Source of the DNA: Nitrospira sp.
GTDB lineage: Bacteria; Nitrospirota; Nitrospiria; Nitrospirales; Nitrospiraceae
Length of the DNA: 13,113 bases
Direction of reading: 5' to 3'
Assembly (NCBI GenBank): GCA_025361385.1
Contig: JANYAJ010000413.1
Location: 1-13,113, forward strand
Numbering within the stretch: position 1 is the first letter of the stretch; the number at the start of each line of letters is the position of its first letter. The notes below the pieces were generated by a model that saw only the letters and a list, made by a program, of their open reading frames with translations, had not been told where the DNA came from and made no database searches. The position numbers were made by a program, and so were the translations under genes. Shown here one piece after another: positions 8,557 through 13,113 of the stretch.

Positions 8557-8616
8557 GCTTAACGCCCGACATAAGCGGCCTGCCGTAGGCAGGTCCACTT
8601 GATGGAAATGCTAGCC
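8557..8616 (-). other. Integron attC recombination site (60 bp)
   Basis: Read on the minus strand: R'' GGCTAGC (8616-8610), spacer ATTTC, L'' CAT-C-AAGTGG-A-CCTGCC (8604-8588), loop TAC, L' GGCAGG-CCGCTT-ATG (8584-8570), spacer TCGGGC, R' GTTAAGC (8563-8557). R' fits GTTRRRY exactly. L'' and L' pair throughout (one G-T wobble) except for two unpaired bases, C8601 and A8594, which are G and T on the opposite strand. That matches the extrahelical G and T of the folded bottom strand recognised by integron integrases. The stop codon of the cassette gene lies inside R''. R'' departs from RYYYAAC, so the site may be weakened. Confidence 0.8.
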
Positions 8617-9260
8617 ATCAGTTTTTCCAGAAGGTGTCCGGCCGCTGCTCGGGCCATCCATGGGGTAGCCGTCATGATCAACTGCAGCCCTGGTGAACAT
8701 TGCCATTGCTCTGCGGCTGATGTAGCCGCCTTGTTCCATACGCGCTTTTGCCAGGTCGATCAAGCCGCCCGGAAACCGTATCTTGAAGTTGATCGCCCCC
8801 AACTTGCTCGCGATGTCACCCAGAGCTTTCGCGGAAAAGTGGAACGTAATGACTTCGCGCTTTTTGACCCGGACAGTGCTGATTCGACCGAGATCCTCGG
8901 TAGACCAGTGCCACATACCGTGGGCTAGAGCGTCGCGAATATTTTTCAGTTTGAGGATCTCGTCGTATTGGCGTTGAAGAACCTTCGCTCGTCGGCTCGA
9001 GGCTTTGTCGGCCACCCTTGCTTTCCAAAAATCCAGTACGCCGGTGAACTGGATGTTGCTCATCTCCTTTGGGAGTGGATGAACCTCCTCGCCCTCAGTA
9101 ACGAAAGTCTTCAGCGTCTGCGTGAATACCTCATGCTCCAACGACGCCCAATGAATGAAGATCATCCCTATGAAGTGAACTTCACGGTCGGAGAGTTGTG
9201 GATCCCATTGATAGATCATAGATCAGCCCTTGGCGCTGTGTGAGTGCTTCAGATGGCTAA
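8563..9260 (-). mobile_element. Integron gene cassette, 698 bp
   Basis: The cassette runs from TT of GTTAGCC (9261-9255, minus strand) to the G of GTTAAGC in its attC. In an integrated cassette the 5' boundary carries the half-site from its own attC. Here GTTAGCC at the 5' boundary pairs 6 of 7 with R'' GGCTAGC at the 3' end, whereas R' of the attC (GTTAAGC) pairs less well. This is the expected signature of a cassette inserted by site-specific recombination. It contains one gene, which starts 41 bp from the 5' boundary and ends in attC. An integrase relic lies 186 bp upstream of the cassette boundary. Confidence 0.75.
8611..9219 (-). CDS. Integron cassette protein, HEPN-like
   Basis: A 202-residue protein without signal peptide or membrane helices. 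I do not recognise its exact family. It is mainly helical, and LKNIRDALAHGMW (91-103) contains Arg95-x4-His100 with an Asp after the Arg, the Rx4-6H pattern of HEPN domains, many of which are RNases in toxin or defence systems. Helices at about 14-42 and 76-94 would supply the rest of such a fold. The C-terminal 30 residues are rich in Gly, Pro and Ser and look disordered. Start is ATG 9219 with only a weak upstream AAGG about 11 nt away. The TAG stop (8613-8611) lies in the attC R'' box. It is the only gene in the cassette. The HEPN link rests on a short motif and is tentative. Confidence 0.7.
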   Translation of the reverse strand: MIYQWDPQLSDREVHFIGMIFIHWASLEHEVFTQTLKTFVTEGEEVHPLPKEMSNIQFTGVLDFWKARVADKASSRRAKVLQRQYDEILKLKNIRDALAHGMWHWSTEDLGRISTVRVKKREVITFHFSAKALGDIASKLGAINFKIRFPGGLIDLAKARMEQGGYISRRAMAMFTRAAVDHDGYPMDGPSSGRTPSGKTDG

Positions 9261-9261
9261 C

Positions 9262-9445
9262 TAATATGTCTGCTGCGGGCGGGCAGTGTAGCACGGTAAC
9301 CTTGGCTCCCTGGTGGGAAACAAGTCTATCTGGGAATCAAAGACTTGTTCAATATGTTCGTCCTGTTCCACCGACAGGAACAGGCTGCGAATCCTGCAGT
9401 CTATCCGTCTATCGACCCGGAGCATATCTGGCCAACGAGTCACAG
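9262..9445 (-). other. Spacer between integrase relic and cassette; attI/Pc candidate
   Basis: No gene seen. It holds two short perfect inverted repeats, CAAGTCT/AGACTTG (9321-9327 and 9341-9347) and CCTGTTCC/GGAACAGG (9362-9369 and 9377-9384). It also has three GAACA copies on the minus strand at a 9-bp period (9368-9364, 9359-9355, 9350-9346). A possible cassette promoter on the minus strand is TTGAAC (9352-9347), 18 bp, TAGACT (9328-9323). Its place between integrase and cassette is where an attI site would be if the integrase faced the cassette. The site itself is not proven. Confidence 0.35.
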
Positions 9446-9609
9446 TCAGAGGCGGTTTGCGAGGCTACCCACTCCATGTCCGCCTCGATTGAGGACATAT
9501 GTATAGATCATCAGTCGTACTGATGTACTACTGCCCAAGCAGCTCCTGGATCGTCCGAATATCATGCCGGTCTTCGAACAAATAGGTGGCGAAGGGAGCA
9601 AACACGGAG
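9446..9609 (-). pseudogene. intI: Integron integrase pseudogene, C-terminal fragment
   Basis: Translation of the minus strand gives FATYLFEDRHDIRTIQELL then GQ, a TAG at 9537-9535, and YISTT. After a one-base insertion it continues MIYTYVLNRGGHGVGS and LANRL before a TGA at 9448-9446. This follows the end of integron integrases: FATHLLE, DIRTVQELLGH, STTMIYTHVLNRGGRGVRSP. The nucleophile Tyr of IYT is still encoded. The catalytic His of LGH is Gln, the next codon is a stop, and the frame is broken. Homology begins with an altered RHS region right after the stop of the antitoxin gene at 9610; I find no N-terminal part in the window. It lies in the same orientation as the cassette. Confidence 0.85.
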
Positions 9610-9843
9610 TCATTGCTTCAGGCGGGCACGGATATTCTCAAAAACACCTTCGCCGGGCACCGCCTGCACTTTCCCCTCGCGGACTTCGCGATAGCGCCTT
9701 TGCGCTTCAATTAACCATGCGCGCTCGACATCATCCTCAGCAGAACCATCGAGTTCAACGATCAGAGCCCGCAGCAACTCGGTCTTATCTTCGAGACTCA
9801 GAGACCGAATCTTCGCTTCAATCTCAGCAACGCCTGGTGACAT
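9610..9843 (-). CDS. Orphan addiction-module antitoxin-like protein
   Basis: A 77-residue protein. EIEAKIRSLSLEDKTELLRA, an acidic linker, ERAWLIEAQRRYREVREGKV and PGEGVFENIRARLKQ match the small helical antitoxins often annotated as addiction module component (TIGR02574), partners of RelE/ParE toxins. The ATG at 9843 is chosen because GGAGG lies 5 nt upstream; a longer in-frame ATG at 9957 adds 38 residues without family character. No toxin follows: its TGA is directly joined to the integrase relic. It could be an orphan left after loss of a toxin gene, or an antitoxin that neutralises toxins encoded elsewhere, including the one at 10054. Confidence 0.82.
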   Translation of the reverse strand: MSPGVAEIEAKIRSLSLEDKTELLRALIVELDGSAEDDVERAWLIEAQRRYREVREGKVQAVPGEGVFENIRARLKQ

Positions 9844-9937
9844 GACGACCTCCGTACTGCCCGTTACTAAGCCGTCGAAGAATCCTTGTGCTCCCCCACC
9901 CCTTATACAACGGGATAGGGCTTGGGTGTGTTTCGAT

Positions 9938-9957
9938 TGCGCGCATTGAGGGAGCAC
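9938..9957 (+). repeat. Degenerate 20-bp repeat, left outlier copy
   Basis: TGCGCGCATTGAGGGAGCAC matches the repeats clustered at 10624-10905 (approximate consensus TGCGCNCRTCGAACGAGCAC). It is preceded by CCACCCCTTATACAACGGGA, which resembles the CCCACCCTATACAAATGGGG beside the copy at 10624. The other parts of the 9844-10053 gap show no gene. Confidence 0.55.
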
Positions 9958-9989
9958 CGCCCATAATTTCGCTATTCAATCATTCTTGT

Positions 9990-10048
9990 TGCGCACTCAG
10001 CGAGCACGGAAACATACCCAGGCCCTATTTTATCACCGCCGGCCCATG
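9990..10048. repeat. Direct repeat flanking the toxin-antitoxin pair, left copy
   Basis: The segment corresponds to 10888-10945. It has a 20-bp-type repeat ending GCGAGCAC, a divergent middle sharing AGGCC, and then ATCACCGCCGGCCCATG (10032-10048), which matches ATCACCGCCGACCCATG at 16 of 17 positions. In the right copy this last block encodes the C-terminus of the SnoaL-like protein. Here it is only a 3'-end echo with no gene attached, 5 bp from the toxin stop. Confidence 0.65.
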
Positions 10049-10053
10049 CCCTT

Positions 10054-10347
10054 TCATTCACGGCCCACCCAATACATCGGACGGCGCTTCAGGTTCATGA
10101 CCGCAAGCACTCGCAGTCCACTTTGTTTGATCGTATAGAGGATCGCGTAGGGAAACCGGAGAACCAACCGGCGGCGGACCGACCCGAGGATCAGTGAGCC
10201 GGCTTCAGGATAATCGACGATGGCTTGGGTGCAGCGCTCGACCTCGTCCAGAAAAGCAGATCCGAGGCCCGGGCTTTCAGAATTGTAAAACTGTGCGGCT
10301 TCATTCAACTCACGGCGGGCCAGGCGATGATAGGAGACTCGCTCCAT
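10054..10347 (-). CDS. RelE/ParE-type toxin
   Basis: A 97-residue protein of the RelE/ParE superfamily. The N-terminal helices VSYHRLARRELNEAAQFYN and LGSAFLDEVERCTQAIVDYPEAG are followed by RRRLVLRFPYAILYTI (77-92 region start varies by alignment) and a final strand GLRVLAVMNLKRRPMYWVGR. The last part matches the C-terminal basic/aromatic strand of plasmid-stabilisation toxins. Relatives either cleave mRNA on ribosomes or poison gyrase; the target here cannot be told from sequence. The start lies 1 nt after the antitoxin TGA (TGAAATG), so translation is coupled and no separate ribosome binding site is needed. Intact length suggests an active module. Confidence 0.88.
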   Translation of the reverse strand: MERVSYHRLARRELNEAAQFYNSESPGLGSAFLDEVERCTQAIVDYPEAGSLILGSVRRRLVLRFPYAILYTIKQSGLRVLAVMNLKRRPMYWVGRE

Positions 10348-10348
10348 T

Positions 10349-10573
10349 TCACTTCAGTTTAGCCCGCGCCTCACGAAACACCTCTGCGGCCGAGCAACTG
10401 GAGCCAGGATTCACATCCATCTCCGCATCTCTCCGCTGAGCCTCCTCAGCCCACAGTCGCGTATTTTCTTCTTCGGAAAGATTCTCCAGGCTCTCTAACA
10501 GCTTGCCGGCCAAACGAGCGCGCGCCTTCGGATCCAGCTTCAGTGCTTCGGCTTCAAGTTCCTTCAAGCTCAT
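10349..10573 (-). CDS. Addiction-module antitoxin paired with the 10054 toxin
   Basis: A 74-residue, largely helical, acidic protein: LKELEAEALKLDPKARARLA, KLLESLENLSEEENTRLWAE and the end SAAEVFREARAKLK. The layout and the LWAEEAQRR block match the antitoxin-like protein at 9610, so both are members of the same small addiction-module family. It directly precedes the toxin in the same operon. The region GSSCSA before the C-terminal helix differs from the usual Pro-Gly linker (PGEGVF in the 9610 protein). There is no ribosome binding site; a promoter-like -10 ends 6 nt before the ATG. Confidence 0.87.
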   Translation of the reverse strand: MSLKELEAEALKLDPKARARLAGKLLESLENLSEEENTRLWAEEAQRRDAEMDVNPGSSCSAAEVFREARAKLK

Positions 10574-10579
10574 GGGCGT

Positions 10580-10607
10580 ATTCTACACCAAACAACAATA
10601 ACGGCAA
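10580..10607 (-). promoter_or_regulatory. Candidate promoter of the toxin-antitoxin operon
   Basis: On the minus strand TTGCCG (10607-10602), a 16-bp spacer and TAGAAT (10585-10580) form a reasonable sigma-70-like promoter. The expected start of transcription falls at or next to the antitoxin ATG at 10573, which would give a leaderless message. This agrees with the absent ribosome binding site. Confidence 0.4.
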
Positions 10608-10623
10608 CACTTGGAGCCTGCTC

Positions 10624-10905
10624 TACGCACATCGAACAACGCCGTTCTCTTTCCCCCACCCTATACAAATGGGGTGGAGGGGGTTGTCACTCAACTGCGC
10701 CCATCCAACGAGGGCCTTTTCAGGCCGCGCACTCTTCTTCCTACCCCACATCCCAGAGAAAGCGGGCTGATTGTTTTCTACTGCGCCCGTCGAACGAGCA
10801 CTCTGCTTATTCTCTTTCCACCCTCTCAATGGGGGTGTGGCCTGCCAGCTCTCACCGTGCGCGCGTCGATCGAGGCCCTTCCGAGGGCGCGCGATCCGCG
10901 AGCAC
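10624..10905. repeat. Cluster of five degenerate 20-bp repeats in a gene-free gap
   Basis: The 348-bp gap 10574-10921 has no convincing gene. It holds copies at 10624-10643, 10696-10714, 10782-10801 (TGCGCCCGTCGAACGAGCAC), 10858-10877 and 10887-10905. The first four are 72-86 bp apart, and the fifth lies 30 bp beyond the fourth. Hairpin-forming CCACCC/GGGTGG-type sequence accompanies some copies (10656-10676 and 10819-10838). Two further copies lie at 9938 and 9990, across the toxin-antitoxin genes. The spacers are not of equal length and the repeats are not exact, so this is not a CRISPR array. Confidence 0.6.
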
Positions 10906-10945
10906 AGAGAGCGGCAGGCCGCTACCCCATCACCGCCGACCCATG
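10888..10945. repeat. Direct repeat flanking the toxin-antitoxin pair, right copy
   Basis: Partner of 9990-10048, with 14 of 18 matches in the first block, AGGCC in the middle and 16 of 17 matches in the last block. Its right half lies inside the 3' end of the SnoaL-like gene (stop at 10924-10922), so this is presumably the original copy. The two copies enclose the complete toxin-antitoxin operon and the 20-bp repeat cluster. Confidence 0.65.
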
Positions 10946-11314
10946 ATGATGTATCAACAACCACTCATCCCCGATCCGCTCGAAAAGATTCGTGGCTAAC
11001 ACCTGCGCCTGCTGCGGTTCATCAGCTTGATGGGTGGTGATGTTCTCCACACAGACGACCCAGGCCATGTCGCCCGCCACCTGCACCATCACGTCTGTGA
11101 GTTCGAAGGTCATCGAAAACGTATTATTAAAGATCAAAACCCAGGAGTCGCGGACCGCCGGCCAGTCCGACCGCAACGACCAGCCCGGATGGATACAGGT
11201 GACATATTCCTGATGCGCCCACACCCTATCCATCTCGGCAATGTCGAGATTGCCAAACGCGGCATAGAAGGCATGGTTCGCTTTATTCACTTCATCGATG
11301 CGTTGCTCCAGCAT
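10922..11314 (-). CDS. SnoaL/NTF2-like domain protein
   Basis: A 130-residue protein with the NTF2-like cone fold pattern: an N-terminal helix (VNKANHAFYAAFGNLDIAEM), WAHQEYVTCIHPGWSLRSDW with a His-Pro pair typical of SnoaL_3-type proteins, VRDSWVLIF, then beta strands (FELTDVMVQVAGDMAWVVCV, QVLATNLFERIGDEWLLIHH). Members of this superfamily are small-ligand isomerases, hydrolases or unknown. The substrate cannot be inferred. ATG 11314 is chosen because AAGGAG at 11326-11321 lies 6 nt upstream; an in-frame ATG at 11356 lacks such a site. A weak -10 (TATGAT, 11350-11345) lies upstream. The last codons belong to the direct repeat at 10888-10945. Confidence 0.85.
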   Translation of the reverse strand: MLEQRIDEVNKANHAFYAAFGNLDIAEMDRVWAHQEYVTCIHPGWSLRSDWPAVRDSWVLIFNNTFSMTFELTDVMVQVAGDMAWVVCVENITTHQADEPQQAQVLATNLFERIGDEWLLIHHHGSAVMG

Positions 11315-11415
11315 GCAAGGCTCCTTAGCTGAAAAATGAGCCGTATCATACTGCAATCACGAAGACGAGGGCGAGGAGAGAATGGAGGATGGGAGAAGCA
11401 GGAAAATTCGATCTT

Positions 11416-11542
11416 GCAGACTGCTCAAAAATCCCGCCAACAAGGCCGCAGCCGATGAAAGCACCGGAGGCGTAGCCTCTAGGCTACGTTGAGGATGCTT
11501 TCGAGGGGAGAACGAAGCTGGCGGGATTTTTCAGCAGTCTGC
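11416..11542. repeat. Structured repeat family, long copy C
   Basis: 127 bp. Arms GCAGACTGCTCAAAAATCCC and GGGATTTTTCAGCAGTCTGC pair fully except for one C-C mismatch. The centre holds an inner hairpin CGTAGCC-TCTA-GGCTACG (11471-11488), and GAGAACGAAGCTGGCGGG precedes the right arm as in copy B. The right end overlaps the first base of the EamA stop codon complement at 11542, so the element sits exactly at the 3' end of that gene. The neighbouring 11315-11415 stretch holds nothing else clear. Confidence 0.88.
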
Positions 11543-12438
11543 TAAAGACGGGAGGTTTGCCGATCAACCACCCACACCCCTGCCAAGATCAGCCCGATGC
11601 CGATGATTTCACTCGGACCCACTGATTCTTTCAAGAGGACCGCGGACAGGACAACGGCGGCCACAGGAGTCAGATTGCCAAGGACGGACGCACGGGATGG
11701 CCCGATACCCTTCACCCCGAACAGCCAGGCCTGCTGTGCGATGGCGGTCGCAAACAGGACCAGATAGCCCAGCGCCATCCAATCCGCCTCGGTCACAGAC
11801 CCGAGCCCCGCGTCCAGCATCTTGCGATCAGTCCACAAGAGGGGAAGTTGGAGAACCGTGGCGACGAGGAGCGACGTCCAATTGACGGTGAGGGCCGAGT
11901 GGCGCTCCATGAGTTGGCGGCTGCCGATACTATAGAGGGCCCAGCTCACCACGCCGAGAAAGACCAGCAGGCTACCGAGCAACGGCTGATCGCCTGCGGC
12001 CTGGAACCCTGCCACGGAGACCAACCCCACACCCGCGAAGGACAAGAGACCGCCCGCCCAGACCGCACGGAGCGGAACATCCTGAATCAAGAGCGCCGAG
12101 AGCAGCGCGGTCACCACCGGACTCGATCCGATGATCACCCCACCCACGGCCCCGCTCACATAGTTGAGCCCCATGAGAATGAAGAGGTGGTTGCCCAACA
12201 CACCGAGCCCGAGCAATCCCAACAAACGCACATCCGCTTTGGTCAACTTGGCCAGGGTTCCTTCCTGCCACCACCAGGTCGTCAGAAGAATGGCCAGGCC
12301 ACCGATGTCGCGCAGGACCGATGCCTCGACGGGAGAGAACGAGCCGAGGGCCATTTTCTGCGCCACAATCGAGCCGCCCCAGAGGGCCGCCGCGAGAAGG
12401 ACCGACCCATAGGCGAGACTGGTGGAGGGAGGCGTCAT
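11542..12438 (-). CDS. EamA/DMT-family transporter
   Basis: A 298-residue integral membrane protein with about ten hydrophobic helices in two EamA halves (about 8-140 and 155-293). Family marks are AAALWGGSIVAQKMAL near the start, EASVLRDIGGL, VSGAVGGVIIGSSPVVTALLS at the end of the first half, and GVKGIGPSRASVLGNLTPV with AVLLKES in the second. DMT proteins export or import amino acids, nucleobases or other metabolites; the substrate is not predictable. No ribosome binding site is seen before ATG 12438, but the first helix starts at residue 8, so a later start is unlikely. The stop codon abuts repeat copy C. Confidence 0.9.
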   Translation of the reverse strand: MTPPSTSLAYGSVLLAAALWGGSIVAQKMALGSFSPVEASVLRDIGGLAILLTTWWWQEGTLAKLTKADVRLLGLLGLGVLGNHLFILMGLNYVSGAVGGVIIGSSPVVTALLSALLIQDVPLRAVWAGGLLSFAGVGLVSVAGFQAAGDQPLLGSLLVFLGVVSWALYSIGSRQLMERHSALTVNWTSLLVATVLQLPLLWTDRKMLDAGLGSVTEADWMALGYLVLFATAIAQQAWLFGVKGIGPSRASVLGNLTPVAAVVLSAVLLKESVGPSEIIGIGLILAGVWVVDRQTSRL

Positions 12439-12473
12439 GGACTATGGGGATACCGTCGTTTCCGTCCGCCGTC

Positions 12474-12487
12474 AAGGAATATTCCTT
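12474..12487. promoter_or_regulatory. Perfect 14-bp palindrome, possible operator
   Basis: AAGGAATATTCCTT reads the same on both strands. It lies 36 bp upstream of the EamA start in the 12439-12665 gap between divergent genes, a suitable place for a dimeric regulator. No promoter hexamers could be tied to it. Confidence 0.35.
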
Positions 12488-12552
12488 CACGCCCATGGAT
12501 ACAGCCGTTTTCCCCCTTGGAAGGCATGAATAGTGTGAACGAAACTGCCTTC

Positions 12553-12570
12553 GATGAAGAATTCTTCATC
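12553..12570. promoter_or_regulatory. Perfect 18-bp palindrome, possible operator
   Basis: GATGAAGAATTCTTCATC is fully self-complementary. It sits in the divergent intergenic region, 96 bp before the PepSY gene and 115 bp before the EamA gene. It has no loop, so it fits a protein-binding site better than a terminator. Confidence 0.45.
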
Positions 12571-12665
12571 TTCGCTTCATAGGCCCCTCATGTTGACCGG
12601 GTAGTCTGCATACCAGAGCAACGTCGGTTCACGCTTATTCCACTATTCAATAAGGAGGTCTCATC

Positions 12666-12980
12666 ATGAAGAAGGTCATCATGGCAGCCTGTGTGGCAGT
12701 GTCCCTTACCGCCTTTGCCGGACTGGCATTCGCCGACAAGGATCACAAGAGCATCCCCAAGACGGCAGTCTCGCTGGAACAGGCGATCAAAGCCGTCACG
12801 GACAAGTACCCAGGCCGGGTCATTGAAGCGGAGCTGGAAGCTGAGGACGGCAAGACCGAATACGAGGTCACCGTGGTCAGCAACAGCGGAGAGAGCCGTG
12901 AATATACCGTCGACGCACAAACGGGCCTCGTGTCAGAAGACAAAAAGGCAGCCACGCACGAAGAAAGCCACAAGAAGTAA
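12666..12980 (+). CDS. Exported PepSY-domain protein
   Basis: A 104-residue protein with a signal peptide (MKKVIMAACVAVSLTAFAG, cleavage likely after LAFA at about 23), so probably periplasmic. Residues about 34-92 are a single PepSY domain: SLEQAIKAVTDKYPGRVIEA, then ELEAEDGKTEYEVTVV and the end REYTVDAQTGLVSED. Single PepSY proteins are proposed to inhibit peptidases or act as envelope sensors; no role is shown here. The tail is charged (KKAATHEESHKK). The start is supported by a near-perfect AAGGAGGT, with GGAGG about 8 nt before ATG 12666. It is followed by a strong hairpin and then a DUF2231 gene. Confidence 0.9.
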   Translation: MKKVIMAACVAVSLTAFAGLAFADKDHKSIPKTAVSLEQAIKAVTDKYPGRVIEAELEAEDGKTEYEVTVVSNSGESREYTVDAQTGLVSEDKKAATHEESHKK

Positions 12981-12995
12981 GCGCGGCAGCAACTC

Positions 12996-13025
12996 GGATC
13001 AGGCCGGAACGGTCCGGCCTGATCC
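12996..13025 (+). terminator. Perfect 13-bp hairpin after the PepSY gene
   Basis: GGATCAGGCCGGA (12996-13008) and its exact complement (13013-13025) enclose the loop ACGG. It lies 15 bp after the stop codon. A T-run is lacking, so it may be a factor-assisted terminator or an mRNA-stabilising hairpin between co-transcribed genes. Confidence 0.6.
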
Positions 13026-13061
13026 AGCGGAGCCAGCCCCCGCGACAAAGGAGACCAGGCT

Positions 13062-13113
13062 ATGACGATCCCATTTCACCCGATGCTCGTCCACTTTCCG
13101 ATCGCGCTGCTCT
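13062..13113 (+). CDS. DUF2231-type membrane protein, 3' end outside window
   Basis: Only 17 codons are visible: MTIPFHPMLVHFPIALL. The HPxLVHFPIALL start is characteristic of DUF2231 membrane proteins of unknown role. AAGGAG at 13048-13053 lies 8 nt before ATG 13062 and supports the start. It follows the PepSY gene in the same direction across a hairpin, so co-transcription is possible. Confidence 0.75.
   Translation, partial: MTIPFHPMLVHFPIALL

Noticed and set aside
9431..9487. attC-like GGCCAAC with GAGGCGG/CCGCCTC pairing
   Set aside because: Box spacing does not fit attC, and most of the stretch is explained by the 3' end of the integrase pseudogene.
9230..9523. Plus-strand open frame of 97 codons across the cassette boundary
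   Set aside because: It runs antisense to the integrase relic and crosses the cassette junction, with no ribosome binding site or family pattern.
10624..10905. Spaced repeats considered as a CRISPR array
   Set aside because: Repeats are degenerate, spacing is irregular (30-86 bp), there are no cas genes, and the spacers contain related hairpins.
10623..10964. Minus-strand open frame of 113 codons in the repeat cluster
   Set aside because: It is composed of the repeats and overlaps the 3' end of the SnoaL gene in another frame; the sequence has low-complexity, shadow-like composition.
11848..12582. Plus-strand open frame of 244 codons opposite the EamA gene
   Set aside because: Its His/Arg/Glu/Gln-rich composition is that of an antisense shadow of a membrane protein gene; the EamA frame explains the region.

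Overview
The window looks like a chromosomal segment of a Nitrospira-type bacterium (phylum Nitrospirota). This is inferred from moderately high GC, the ThiC/Thi4 pairing, the mix of PilZ, YgfZ, PhoD-like, CBU_0592-like and PepSY proteins, and the dense structured intergenic repeats. No rRNA or other marker gene confirms it.

Left half (1-7047), ordinary housekeeping. thiC (5' end outside the window) and a bacterial-type thi4 supply the pyrimidine and thiazole halves of thiamin. A TPR protein follows, then a receiver-like protein that has lost its phosphorylation residues and overlaps a ygfZ-type gene by ATGA. A perfect 13-bp hairpin separates this block from minus-strand genes: an unknown soluble protein, a CBU_0592-like membrane protein and a PhoD-like phosphatase lipoprotein.

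Middle and right (7048-11541), accessory and scarred DNA. A small CxxxxC/CxxH protein has a degraded copy of its 3' end on the far side of a PilZ gene. The most notable part is 8557-9609, an integron relic: a 698-bp gene cassette with a 60-bp attC site, a HEPN-like cassette gene whose stop codon lies inside attC, and 186 bp further on a decayed 3' fragment of an integron integrase gene. An orphan antitoxin gene ends exactly where the integrase fragment begins. Next come a complete RelE/ParE-type toxin-antitoxin pair bracketed by about 58-bp direct repeats, a cluster of degenerate 20-bp repeats, and a SnoaL/NTF2-like gene whose 3' end is part of one direct repeat.

Right edge (11542-13113): an EamA transporter, a PepSY-domain exported protein preceded by perfect palindromes, and the start of a DUF2231-type membrane protein.

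Three copies of one structured repeat family lie at 1592-1648, 7206-7329 and 11416-11542. Their sequences differ, but paired changes keep the stems intact and the same C-C mismatch recurs in each.
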